Assembly (NCBI GenBank): GCA_002787155.1 | Contig: PCVY01000066.1 | Location: forward strand, 1-40,284 | DNA from: Candidatus Abzuiibacterium crystallinum | GTDB taxonomy: Bacteria; Omnitrophota; Omnitrophia; Omnitrophales; Abzuiibacteriaceae | DNA length: 40,284 nt | Direction: 5' to 3' | Part shown: piece after piece, positions 8,494 to 15,918 of the stretch | How the letters are laid out: each line of letters begins with the position of its first letter | Position numbering within the stretch: position 1 is the first letter of the stretch | Notes under the pieces: model-generated | Seen by the model: only the letters and a program-made list of their open reading frames with translations | Databases searched by the model: none | Told to the model about the DNA's origin: nothing | Translations under genes and position numbers: made by a program

Positions 8494-8532
8494 TTGTCTC
8501 TTATTTTCTGGTAAGATAGGGCGTAATTAAAA

Positions 8533-8555
8533 GGACGGTTCTGAAGGAACCGTCC
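8533..8555. repeat. Palindrome GGACGGTTC-TGAAG-GAACCGTCC
   Basis: Perfect 9-nt arms (8533-8541 and 8547-8555) around a 5-nt loop lie in the divergent gap between gshA and gshB. It has the look of a dispersed REP-type element rather than a terminator, because both flanking genes point away. A separate A/T palindrome (GTTTTTTAAAAAAC, about 8597-8610) lies just before the gshB ATG. Confidence 0.65.
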
Positions 8556-8617
8556 CTGTCAATTTCCTTTAGTTTTAGGAATTATCATACTGCTAAGTTT
8601 TTTAAAAAACAATCACA

Positions 8618-9571
8618 ATGTCAAAAAAGAAATTAAAAATAGTTTTTATCATGGACCCCGCCTCAGCCATTGACCGCAGGCATGATACGTCTCTGGCCAT
8701 CATGATGGAATGTCTGCATCGCGGCCATGAGGTCATTTACGTGGTAGCAAAAGATCTGCGTTTAACGCATGACACACTGAAAGCGGAGGCAGCCTGGTTA
8801 AGGGCCGCAGACCGGACGCAAGGTTTTCAAACCTCAAAAACTGACACTTTTATCCTCCATGAAGCAGACGTCATCTTTATCCGTAAAGATCCGCCAATTA
8901 ATACGGAATATCTATACATGGCACATCAACTCACATCTTTAACAGGCCGTGTGCCCATGGTCAACTCGCCCGAAAGTCTTTTAAGGTTTAATGAAAAACT
9001 TTTTACCTTTCAATTTCCAAAATGGCAAACGCCTAGCCTTGTCACTTCACAGACCAATGCGATCTTGGAATTCCAGAAACAGATCGGAGATGATTTAATT
9101 CTAAAACCATTGAATTTGAGAGGCGGCGAAAGAATCAAACGCCTTCCGCAAGATTCTCAGGAAGCAGAAACCATTATTGAAGAAGTGACTCAACAAGGGA
9201 AAGAGACTGTTCTTGCGCAGCGATTCTTAAAAGGAGTTGAAACCAAGGGTGATAAACGTCTCATCGTCTGGAATGGGAAGCTTGTGGGGAGTTTTCGGAG
9301 AATGCCGCCCAAGGGAAACTACATTGCCAACATGAGTGCCGGCGGGCAAGCCGTCGCGGCTGATCCAACGGCTGAAGAAGAAGCCATGGTAAAAGAAATG
9401 ATCCCCGTTTTCAAACCAGCCGGTATTCGGCTAGCAGGCCTTGATTTGATTGACGGTTTTCTAACCGAAATTAATATCACAAGCCCTGCCGGTTTTTGGG
9501 AATATGAGCATTTACATGGCATTAACTTAGCCATCCTTGTTTTAGATGACGTAGAAGCCGGCAGAATTTAA
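8618..9571 (+). CDS. gshB: Glutathione synthetase
   Basis: Adds glycine to gamma-glutamylcysteine using ATP, completing glutathione. The 317 residues match prokaryotic GshB in length and order: the N-terminal substrate-binding region (KIVFIMDPASAI, then RKDPPINTEYLY), the central VNSPESLLRFNEKLF stretch, and an ATP-grasp domain (DLILKPLNLRGGERI, GDKRLIVWNGKLVGSF, LDLIDGFLTEINITSPAGF with the Mg-binding E-x-N). The ATG at 8618 has no recognisable Shine-Dalgarno. It faces ftsI convergently, with stops overlapping by 4 nt (9568-9571), and is divergent from gshA. Confidence 0.92.
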   Translation: MSKKKLKIVFIMDPASAIDRRHDTSLAIMMECLHRGHEVIYVVAKDLRLTHDTLKAEAAWLRAADRTQGFQTSKTDTFILHEADVIFIRKDPPINTEYLYMAHQLTSLTGRVPMVNSPESLLRFNEKLFTFQFPKWQTPSLVTSQTNAILEFQKQIGDDLILKPLNLRGGERIKRLPQDSQEAETIIEEVTQQGKETVLAQRFLKGVETKGDKRLIVWNGKLVGSFRRMPPKGNYIANMSAGGQAVAADPTAEEEAMVKEMIPVFKPAGIRLAGLDLIDGFLTEINITSPAGFWEYEHLHGINLAILVLDDVEAGRI

Positions 9572-11349
9572 CGTTTGGGCGCGGCCGGAATTAAATTGAT
9601 CGTTGAGGTCTGAGCGGCCGAACCCTTTAGACCGTCAACATCCTGCATGGCGCGGTTACTCGCTTTTTTCTTTTCCTTGTCGTAGCCGAGATAAAGCAAA
9701 CTCGCTTCAATCACTTTTTGAAAGACCGGGGCAGCCACCGTGCCGCCGTAATAAGCGCCTTTTGGTTCATCAATCGAAACAATCATTGTTAGCATGGGGT
9801 TATCAGCCGGCGCATAACCCATAAATGATCCGACATGTTTGGTGTGTGAGTAAGTGCCGTTTTCTATCTTTTGCGCCGTTCCTGTTTTGCCGGCGACGGC
9901 AACCCCTTCAATTTGTGCGTTTTTGCCGGTACCTTCACTCACCACCTTTTCTAAAATACGGCTCATGGCATGTGCCACTTCCGGACTCAAAATAATGGCG
10001 CGCGTGGCAGGTTCGGTTTTCTTCAGGATCACACCTTTTTGGTCCTGAATCGCGCTAATCACATAAGGCCGCACAAGCCGTCCGCCATTGGCCACGACAG
10101 AAAGTGCGGTGACCATTTGAATGGCTGTGCCGGCTACTTCTTGTCCATAAGGAATCGAGGTCATGGAATATTTTGACCATTTAGATATCGGATGAAGAAT
10201 ACCGCTTACCTCGCCCGGAATATCGATGCCTGTTGGTTCACCAAAACCGAAGAGATGACTGTATTTATACATCAATTCCTCACCCAAACGCTGGGCAATT
10301 TTGACTGTTCCGATGTTGCTTGATTTTTGGATCACTTCCGCGAAACTTAAGAGACCGTAAGAATGAACATCGTGAATCACACGTCCGCGCCTCACTTCCC
10401 ACTCGCCGTTCTCGCAGTTAAAACGATCTGCTAGCGCCGCTTTCTTTTCTTCAAGCGCTGCCGAGGCCGTGATAATCTTAAAAATAGAGCCGGGTTCATT
10501 GATATCCGTGATGGTGCGGTTACGCCGAGAAGCCGGATCGCCCGATTTATCGTGGTTCAAATCAAAACTAGGCCGGTTTGCCATCGCCAGGATCTCACCC
10601 GTCTGAGGGTTCATGACAATGGCCATCGCACCTTTGGCTTTGTATTTGATATAGGCCTCGTCCAAAGCGCGTTCCGTCAAATATTGAATGTAATGATCGA
10701 TCGTTAGAATCACATCCGCACCGTCCACGGCCGGGATTAATTCTTCCCCCAACGCCACCACCTCACGACCCAGCGCATCACGTTTGGTTCGTCTCATGCC
10801 CGGGCGGCCTTTTAAATATTTTTCATAGGCAAGCTCAACACCTTCCAAGCCTTCGTTATCGATATTACAAAAACCAATCACGTTTGCGAGTAAATCACCG
10901 TGCGGATAAAATCGTTTACTTTCATAAATAATACCCAAAGCCGAGTTTTTCAATTCACTCACCGCTTTGGCTTCTTCAGCCGTGGTTTGACGCTTCAGCC
11001 AAATAAAACCCTTGTCGCGGCTGATCCTGTCCAAAACAAAAGAGCGGTCTAGCTGCAGAATTTGAGCCAATAAGGTTGTCATTTGATTTTTATTTTCAAT
11101 GAGGCGCGGCACGGCATATATCGAAGGAATTTTCAAATTCATGGCCAATGGCTTATGGTGACGGTCAAGAATATTGCCGCGTTTCGGCTGAATTTCAATT
11201 TTGAGGTCGTGTTGGCGTTTGGCAAGATCAACCAAATGCGATTCTTCTAACACACTTAAGCGAAGGAGTTGAAAAGCAACGAGGGGAAAAACGGCAAAGA
11301 CGGCAAATTGAACGGCCCAGAATCTTCTTTTAGAAATACGCGTTAGCAT
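9568..11349 (-). CDS. ftsI: Septal peptidoglycan transpeptidase (PBP3/FtsI type)
   Basis: A class B penicillin-binding protein that cross-links septal peptidoglycan. The 593 residues contain a short cytoplasmic tail, one TM helix (about 11-32), the dimerisation/pedestal region (KRGNILDRHHKPLA) and a transpeptidase domain with the three active-site motifs: SIFK (Ser288-Lys291), SSN (343-345) and KTG (488-490). No PASTA domains follow, which fits a Gram-negative envelope. It sits 40 nt after ftsL at the end of the mraZ-STAS-rsmH-ftsL run, the standard dcw order. The mur genes that usually follow are absent, because the cluster ends here against the convergent gshB. Confidence 0.92.
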   Translation of the reverse strand: MLTRISKRRFWAVQFAVFAVFPLVAFQLLRLSVLEESHLVDLAKRQHDLKIEIQPKRGNILDRHHKPLAMNLKIPSIYAVPRLIENKNQMTTLLAQILQLDRSFVLDRISRDKGFIWLKRQTTAEEAKAVSELKNSALGIIYESKRFYPHGDLLANVIGFCNIDNEGLEGVELAYEKYLKGRPGMRRTKRDALGREVVALGEELIPAVDGADVILTIDHYIQYLTERALDEAYIKYKAKGAMAIVMNPQTGEILAMANRPSFDLNHDKSGDPASRRNRTITDINEPGSIFKIITASAALEEKKAALADRFNCENGEWEVRRGRVIHDVHSYGLLSFAEVIQKSSNIGTVKIAQRLGEELMYKYSHLFGFGEPTGIDIPGEVSGILHPISKWSKYSMTSIPYGQEVAGTAIQMVTALSVVANGGRLVRPYVISAIQDQKGVILKKTEPATRAIILSPEVAHAMSRILEKVVSEGTGKNAQIEGVAVAGKTGTAQKIENGTYSHTKHVGSFMGYAPADNPMLTMIVSIDEPKGAYYGGTVAAPVFQKVIEASLLYLGYDKEKKKASNRAMQDVDGLKGSAAQTSTINLIPAAPKR

Positions 11350-11389
11350 GATGGCGGATACAAGACCAGAAAATCAAAAACCCTTTGAT

Positions 11390-11767
11390 TTACGACTGCG
11401 CTGTTTTTGCCTGGGCTTCTTTAATGAAATTCACAAAAGAAAAAATACCTCTCTTCACCACGGCAGGCGCTTCGATCGGATGGTCAACCGACTTTGTCAT
11501 CGGAATCGGAATCACTTTGACGGTTTTGGGTAAAACGAGCTTTAAATTGGCTTCTTCTTTACGTTTTTCAAGATAACTCAGTGAATGCAGCTGTGAAACC
11601 GCATATTGATGTGCTTTTAATTCATCCCCCAACTCAACCAGCTGTTTTTCTTTCGACTGAATATTGTAGGACACCTGAAAAATCATAATCTGCGTATGGA
11701 CATAGAGCAGCAAGGCAATGGTTAAGAGAGCTAAACCTGAATACGCTCTTTTAGAATGTGTGATCAT
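11390..11767 (-). CDS. ftsL: FtsL-like division protein
   Basis: The start is the ATG at 11767, 5 nt after the rsmH stop and preceded by AGAGGT. The longer frame to 11893 lies inside rsmH. The 125 residues have a one-pass topology: basic N-terminus (ITHSKRAYSG), one TM helix (about 11-30), then a heptad-like coiled coil (QSKEKQLVELGDELKAHQ...), ending in a Lys/Pro-rich tail. FtsL forms the FtsQLB scaffold that activates FtsWI, and its sequence is poorly conserved. The call therefore rests on size, topology and its place between rsmH and ftsI. Confidence 0.75.
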   Translation of the reverse strand: MITHSKRAYSGLALLTIALLLYVHTQIMIFQVSYNIQSKEKQLVELGDELKAHQYAVSQLHSLSYLEKRKEEANLKLVLPKTVKVIPIPMTKSVDHPIEAPAVVKRGIFSFVNFIKEAQAKTAQS

Positions 11768-11772
11768 TTTAG

Positions 11773-12681
11773 TTACCTCTTCTCCGCGACTCTCATTTTG
11801 GCGCTGCGGCTTTTCGAGTTGCGCGCGACTTCTGCTTCGGACGGCCGCACCGGCTTTTTGGTGCACCGGCGAATCAAGCCTTCTTTTTCCCACCGAACAA
11901 ACGACTGTTTGACAATTCGATCTTCCAGAGAATGAAACGAAATCACTGCCAATCGACCGAGTGGTTTAAGCACTCGCACGGCTTGTTCTAAGCCTGCCGG
12001 CAGTGCAGCCAGTTCTTGGTTGACTGCAATCCGCAAAGCCTGAAAAATCCGTGTTGCCGGATGAATGCGTCCATAACGAACAACAGCCGGAACATGAGAA
12101 GCGATTAATTCCGCCAATTGACTTGTCGTGGTGATCGCCTGAGGCACTCTGGCCTCAACAATCCATCGGGCATATTGCCGTGCCCGCCGCTCTTCGCCCC
12201 ATTTGTGAAAGATGTCTGCCAATTCGGTTTCTGAAAGTTGATTCACCAAATCAGCCGCCCGTACTTCTAAACGTTTATCCATCCGCATGTCGAGCGGACC
12301 GGATAAACGGAAACTGAAACCGCGTGTTTCATCTTCTAACTGAAAAGAAGAGACACCAATATCTAACAAAACGGCATCCACAGCCGAAAGCTTGAGATCA
12401 TGCAATGTCGTTTCTAAGTGCTTAAAATTGGTATGCCGAAGGATCAGTTGCGCTTGGAATGATTTTAATTTTTCTTGGGAACGCCGGATGGCATCTTCAT
12501 CCTGATCGAGACCGATTAACTTTCCGGAAGGTCCAATCCTTTCTAAAATCCCTAACGCGTGACCGGCGCCGCCGATGGTCCCGTCTACGACCACGGCACC
12601 CGGTTTCAGTGCTAATGCTTCAAGAACTTCTTGATGAAGAACGGGTTCATGCCACAACCTGGAAACTCCGAATCGCTTCAT
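11773..12681 (-). CDS. rsmH: 16S rRNA (cytosine1402-N4)-methyltransferase
   Basis: RsmH (MraW) methylates C1402 in the decoding centre of 16S rRNA. Visible family features are HEPVLHQEVLEAL at the N-terminus, the SAM site VVDGTIGGAGHA followed by LIGLDQDEDAI, LLDIGVSSFQL, the FSFRLSGPLDMRMD block, ATRIFQALRIAVNQEL and a C-terminal VISFHSLEDRIVKQ. I chose the ATG at 12681 (302 residues). A TTG at 12657, with a GGAG 8 nt upstream and only an 11-nt overlap with the STAS gene, is a serious alternative and matches usual RsmH N-termini better. It is the third gene of the dcw run and is followed after 5 nt by ftsL. Confidence 0.93.
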   Translation of the reverse strand: MKRFGVSRLWHEPVLHQEVLEALALKPGAVVVDGTIGGAGHALGILERIGPSGKLIGLDQDEDAIRRSQEKLKSFQAQLILRHTNFKHLETTLHDLKLSAVDAVLLDIGVSSFQLEDETRGFSFRLSGPLDMRMDKRLEVRAADLVNQLSETELADIFHKWGEERRARQYARWIVEARVPQAITTTSQLAELIASHVPAVVRYGRIHPATRIFQALRIAVNQELAALPAGLEQAVRVLKPLGRLAVISFHSLEDRIVKQSFVRWEKEGLIRRCTKKPVRPSEAEVARNSKSRSAKMRVAEKR

Positions 12682-12991
12682 GCTTCGATTCAAAAGATTC
12701 TATCATTTTGTGAACGCCTACCGATTCAAACGCTTTTGAAACTTCCGGTTGAATGTTAATCACCCGAATATCACCGCGAAGCGATCTCACCTTTTGCAGC
12801 CTTTCAATCAAAATACACAAACCGGAGAAATCAACGTGCTTGGCCTTCGCCAAATCCAGTACAATGCGTCTGCGTTTTTGACCGATGAGCCTAGACAAGG
12901 TGTGCTTCAATCGAATCATGGTGTGAGCGTTTAAGTCACCATGACAAATGATCACGCTGATGTTTTTAGGTTGGTTCGATGTGAAGCTCAT
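12647..12991 (-). CDS. STAS-domain protein (anti-sigma factor antagonist-like)
   Basis: A 114-residue single STAS domain with the usual pattern: beta strand ISVIICHGDLNAHT, helix, strand RRIVLDLAKAKHVD, then the DFSGL turn (Asp54, Ser56), helix LCILIERLQK and strand DIRVINI. Ser56 corresponds to the serine that partner-switching kinases phosphorylate in SpoIIAA/RsbV proteins, so the site is kept. It is inserted between mraZ and rsmH, starts with a 4-nt ATGA overlap on mraZ and overlaps the rsmH start, so it is co-translated with division genes. No kinase or phosphatase partner lies in this window. It might instead serve a lipid-asymmetry (MlaB-like) or stress role. Confidence 0.8.
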   Translation of the reverse strand: MSFTSNQPKNISVIICHGDLNAHTMIRLKHTLSRLIGQKRRRIVLDLAKAKHVDFSGLCILIERLQKVRSLRGDIRVINIQPEVSKAFESVGVHKMIESFESKHEAIRSFQVVA

Positions 12992-13446
12992 TCATCCCTC
13001 CTTTTTTGTGGCGGTTCGATTAGCTGTTCGGCTAATGATTCAAATGACCCTAAATTATCGTTAAAAAATGTGTCCCACTTTTCCTTCGACCAAATTTCAA
13101 TACGATCAGAAACACCGATCACAACCACATCGGTTTTAATCTCCGCATATGATTTCAAATAAGTTGGAATCAGAATGCGGCCCTGCTTGTCACAAATCAC
13201 CTCAGATGCACCTGAAAAATAAAGACGGTTAAATTTACGTGATTCCTGTCTTGTAAAAGGAATGTGTTTGAACTTACGTTCCTGCTCGCGCCACTCTTCT
13301 TCCGGGAACATAAACAAACATCGGTCCAAACCGCGGGTGATGAAGAACTTTTCGGCATAGTTTTCCTTAAAGATTTCGCGGAACTTGGCCGGAATGATCA
13401 AGCGGTCTTTGTTATCGATTGCGTGTTGGTATTCCCCGTAAAACAT
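12988..13446 (-). CDS. mraZ: Transcriptional regulator MraZ
   Basis: MraZ is the DNA-binding repressor or activator at the head of dcw clusters and acts as a ring-shaped oligomer. The start is the ATG at 13446 (MFYGEYQHAID, 152 residues), preceded by GGAGG at good spacing. The open frame to 13470 has no ribosome-binding site. Two AbrB-like swapped-hairpin motifs are visible: AIDNKDRLIIPAKFR (first) and ICDKQGRILIPTYLK (second). The first has Asp where DxKGR is usual. A consensus promoter (13483-13511) and three exactly spaced MraZ-type boxes (13447-13472) precede it, so autoregulation is very likely. It overlaps the STAS gene by 4 nt. Confidence 0.95.
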   Translation of the reverse strand: MFYGEYQHAIDNKDRLIIPAKFREIFKENYAEKFFITRGLDRCLFMFPEEEWREQERKFKHIPFTRQESRKFNRLYFSGASEVICDKQGRILIPTYLKSYAEIKTDVVVIGVSDRIEIWSKEKWDTFFNDNLGSFESLAEQLIEPPQKRRDE

Positions 13447-13472
13447 CCACTTTCCTCCACTTATTACCACTT
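13447..13472 (-). promoter_or_regulatory. MraZ operator: three AAGTGG boxes at 10-nt spacing
   Basis: On the minus strand AAGTGG occurs at 13472-13467, 13462-13457 and 13452-13447, each start exactly 10 nt from the next, ending against the mraZ ATG and enclosing its GGAGG ribosome-binding site. Direct repeats of a GTGG/AAAGTG-type box about one helical turn apart are the known recognition pattern for MraZ proteins. The placement downstream of the -10 predicts repression by blocking transcription. Confidence 0.85.
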
Positions 13473-13482
13473 TCTAACACGA

Positions 13483-13511
13483 AGTATAGTAATTCTCCCA
13501 TTTTCTGTCAA
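13483..13511 (-). promoter_or_regulatory. Strong sigma70-type promoter of the mraZ operon
   Basis: TTGACA (13511-13506), a 17-nt spacer, then TATACT (13488-13483): a perfect -35, optimal spacing and a 5/6 -10. Transcription would begin near 13476, putting all three MraZ boxes in the first 30 nt of the transcript region. Confidence 0.85.
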
Positions 13512-13712
13512 CAAAAAATGTTTTTTATCTGGGGGGCCGGGCGAAACAGCTTTAAGGCAGATAGACAGATTAGACGGGCGTATAGGGTATAAAGGGGTGA
13601 AAGGGGACAACGCTCTTTTAAGAGACTATTCAGCTAATCAGGAATGTAAGATGGAGCCGTATAAAGCCCGGCGGTTTTGGGACAGATCCTATTGAAATAT
13701 GGCAGAGGAAAA
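13512..13712 (-). other. Gene-free 201-nt stretch upstream of the mraZ promoter
   Basis: No coding frame is credible here. The plus strand is strongly G/A-rich in the middle (13585-13610). Perfect complementary 7-mers GCCGGGC (13536-13542) and GCCCGGC (13666-13672) bracket about 120 nt, enclosing a small CTCTT/AAGAG hairpin (13613-13624). That could be the closing helix of a structured RNA or a coincidence. It does not contain the conserved RNase P, tmRNA or SRP RNA sequences I looked for. No T-tract terminator for the upstream zinc-ribbon gene was found. Confidence 0.3.
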
Positions 13713-14435
13713 TTAAGAGGTATAGAGAATGCGGGAACATTGTTCACAGAGAACGATGTTTTCACCGATCTGAATTTCGTTAATTTGTTGAGCGCGCAAT
13801 TGCACATGACAGGCGGGACAAGCATCGTGGTCGCCTAACTTGACAAGCGCTAAGCCTTCCTTTTTTTCGACAATACGGTTATAGAGGCTGGCAATTTCTT
13901 TGTCGACTTCCTTAATTAATTGATCGCGTTCTTGCTTTAATTGCCCGATTTTTGACTTGGCTTCCGACACTCTTTGCTCAATCACTTTTTTCTTCTCGCC
14001 TGCTGCTTTTTCGATTTCTGCCATGCGTGCCTTTTCGGCATCTACTTGTTTGCGGCAAACATCAACGCGGTCAAAGAGTTCCAGAATACTTTCTTCCAAT
14101 AAAGAATTGTCGGCTTTTAATGAACGAATTTCTGATTGAAGCGAGGCATATTCTTGGTTGGTTTTGACTTGGGATAATTGCGCTTCGTATTTCTTAATGT
14201 TGGCCTCTTTTTCTTTGAGGTCCCCCTCTTTGTTCTTTTGGTCTAGCTGAGCTGCTTTGAGCGCTTCTTCGGCCTGACGGAGCGCGACGGTTTCGGCGTC
14301 TACCCCTTCCTGAATTTCCTTAATCTCGGCAGGCGCTTCCTCAATGATAAGGCGGAGAGAATAGATTTCGGAATCTACTTTCTGCACATGCTCTAAACGT
14401 TCTAAGTCTTTTTTCATGGGGACTGTGCTGCTCAT
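13713..14435 (-). CDS. Coiled-coil protein with C4 zinc ribbon (DUF/zf-RING_7 type)
   Basis: 240 residues: about 180 residues of long charged helices with heptad character (VDAETVALRQAEEALKAAQ, then EKARMAEIEKAAGEKKKV), then a C-terminal zinc ribbon with Cys206-x2-Cys209 and Cys230-x2-Cys233 (CPAC...CEQC). This matches the widespread bacterial C4-type zinc-ribbon proteins (PF02591). Their function is not settled, though a nucleic-acid or assembly role has been suggested. ATGs at 14435 and 14417 are both possible, and neither has a clear ribosome-binding site. It lies between the 193-residue unknown and mraZ, separated from mraZ by a 266-nt interval with its own promoter. Confidence 0.85.
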   Translation of the reverse strand: MSSTVPMKKDLERLEHVQKVDSEIYSLRLIIEEAPAEIKEIQEGVDAETVALRQAEEALKAAQLDQKNKEGDLKEKEANIKKYEAQLSQVKTNQEYASLQSEIRSLKADNSLLEESILELFDRVDVCRKQVDAEKARMAEIEKAAGEKKKVIEQRVSEAKSKIGQLKQERDQLIKEVDKEIASLYNRIVEKKEGLALVKLGDHDACPACHVQLRAQQINEIQIGENIVLCEQCSRILYTS

Positions 14436-14509
14436 AAATCACAAGTGAAATTGGGGTTTATTATAGGCGTTGGGTGCTAGGAGGACAAGGGGTTTTTAAG
14501 CGGCTGGAA

Positions 14510-15091
14510 TTAGGATGTAAAACTTTGCTCGGTGAACTTTTTAAGCTCTGCACTCAGCTGTTCGAATGCTGAAATTTCATCGTGACTTAAATGTTTTTCG
14601 ACTGCTGTCATTTGGCTTGTTGTCTCAGCACTCATCCCGCTCACCGGTAGATCCGGTTGCTGCATCGGAACTTCTTTAACTAAGACAGTTTCTTTACCGT
14701 TTGTTTCACTTAAGGTCCAACGGTGCGTTTGAACCGGCATCGTTAAAAAGCGAAGCTTGGAGAGAAAATTGCGGTCAAAATCGCGGGCAATGACGTGAAC
14801 ATGCAAGCGTGCGATAAACTCATCATCGCAAGAAGTATCGTGATCTAACACATCGGCAATCACATTTAAGACGCCCGGCAAATGATCTGCCGTGAGACGC
14901 TCGTGCGTCAGATACATGAGGTAACAACGATCCGATTCCCGCCATAAAGTAATCGAAAGCTGCGCGGGCGGTGTTTTTAAACGGGCAATAAAGCGATGGG
15001 CCGGAAAGATAAAAGAGGCGATTTGCTTTGCATATAAATCGTCTGCCGATGCTTCTTTCCAACTCGAGGTAAATGAAAAAGCAGAATTCAT
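14510..15091 (-). CDS. Hypothetical protein, third gene of the ParA group
   Basis: I do not recognise a family in these 193 residues. The sequence is soluble with no signal peptide. Residues 25-120 alternate hydrophobic and polar residues as in a beta-rich fold (ARLKTPPAQLSITLW, RCYLMYLTHERL, ARLHVHVIARDF). The tail (150-193) is Gln/Ser/Thr-rich and ends in an amphipathic helix (EISAFEQLSAELKKF). It overlaps the upstream MinD-like gene by 4 nt (ATGA) and so is probably made with it. It may be a partner of the ParA-CBM protein two genes up. Confidence 0.65.
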   Translation of the reverse strand: MNSAFSFTSSWKEASADDLYAKQIASFIFPAHRFIARLKTPPAQLSITLWRESDRCYLMYLTHERLTADHLPGVLNVIADVLDHDTSCDDEFIARLHVHVIARDFDRNFLSKLRFLTMPVQTHRWTLSETNGKETVLVKEVPMQQPDLPVSGMSAETTSQMTAVEKHLSHDEISAFEQLSAELKKFTEQSFTS

Positions 15092-15909
15092 ACCGTTTGC
15101 AGCATCAATTCTTCAGAAAGTAAATGAACTAGTTTGGCCTTCATGGGTTCGCGAATAAACTTGCCGCGTATGTCAGTCTCAAGCAGGAGCTCGTGATTCA
15201 TGCAAACTTGTTCTTTGTCAATCCACCCCAGAAAATCGACTTCACACCCTAAGAACTGCGACGAAATGCCGGCAAAACGTTCATAAACAATGGCAGCCAT
15301 TTCATCATTGAGAGCCCCTTCTACCATGAGTGAGAACTTGAGATTGGGATTTCGATGAACACAAAGACTTAAGTGCTGATAAGCGCTCATGAGACTATCC
15401 GCGGACGGCCCCCAAGCGCTCAGAATGACATGATCCAGCATCTCTAAGAGTTCCGGATGCCGTTCCAGAATGACTTTGGGCTCTAAGAAAAAACAGCAGC
15501 GCTTCTCCCCTTGAAATAACACGGGTGTTTCATGATGGTTTAATGGTTCCGGATGTAAAACATCCTGTAACTGAAAAGGCGGTAAAATCAGTTGTCTCAC
15601 ATTGTCAGGTACCGGGAGATCGCTCGTTCGGTTGGTTGAAAATGAAAGCAAATTTACCTGTTCAAAAACATGATGAAGCCCGCGTACAAAACCGGCATGG
15701 TTGAGAAGTCTTAATTGGCTGGTGTGCGGCAGAATCGTGAGACACTCCATGTGCCCCAGCATATCCGTCGAAATGGGTTCTTTTGTTTCAATATTCGCCT
15801 GAGGCACAGGAACCGATGTCAGCGCAGATTGAGACAACCCCGCTGCTGAAGCCATAAAGAAACTCGAAATGTCTTTTAACCCGCGCACAAGTCTTTTGCC
15901 GTCTTTCAT
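15088..15909 (-). CDS. MinD/FlhG-like protein without a P-loop (putative pseudo-ATPase)
   Basis: 273 residues. Residues about 159-235 follow the C-terminal half of MinD/FlhG ATPases: DHVILSAWGPSADSLMSAYQHLSL corresponds to the D-x-V-hhh-PE-x-x-hhDAY segment, NLKFSLMVEGALNDEMAA to the VVN segment, and FLGCEVDFLGWIDKE to the hLG-hhxxD segment. The N-terminus contains no GGxGKT Walker A, and the region where it should lie (1-40) is Ser/Ala-rich. So it may be a degenerate, non-hydrolysing relative of the adjacent ParA. This is pattern matching by eye. The start is well supported (AAGGAG 5 nt upstream of the ATG), 9 nt after the parA stop, and the 3' end overlaps the next gene by 4 nt. Confidence 0.55.
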   Translation of the reverse strand: MKDGKRLVRGLKDISSFFMASAAGLSQSALTSVPVPQANIETKEPISTDMLGHMECLTILPHTSQLRLLNHAGFVRGLHHVFEQVNLLSFSTNRTSDLPVPDNVRQLILPPFQLQDVLHPEPLNHHETPVLFQGEKRCCFFLEPKVILERHPELLEMLDHVILSAWGPSADSLMSAYQHLSLCVHRNPNLKFSLMVEGALNDEMAAIVYERFAGISSQFLGCEVDFLGWIDKEQVCMNHELLLETDIRGKFIREPMKAKLVHLLSEELMLQTV

Positions 15910-15918
15910 ACAAACTCC

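Noticed and set aside
11348-11912. Plus-strand open frames opposite ftsL
   Set aside because: They have no start signals and no homology cues. The minus-strand ftsL frame fits the dcw order.
13512-13712. RNase P RNA, tmRNA or SRP RNA in the mraZ upstream gap
   Set aside because: The conserved GAGGAAAGTCC-type or GNAR-loop sequences are absent on both strands and the gap is too short for RNase P RNA or tmRNA.
14435-14509. Extra small gene between the 193-residue unknown and the zinc-ribbon gene
   Set aside because: The 74-nt gap holds no start codon with a ribosome-binding site and no long enough frame.
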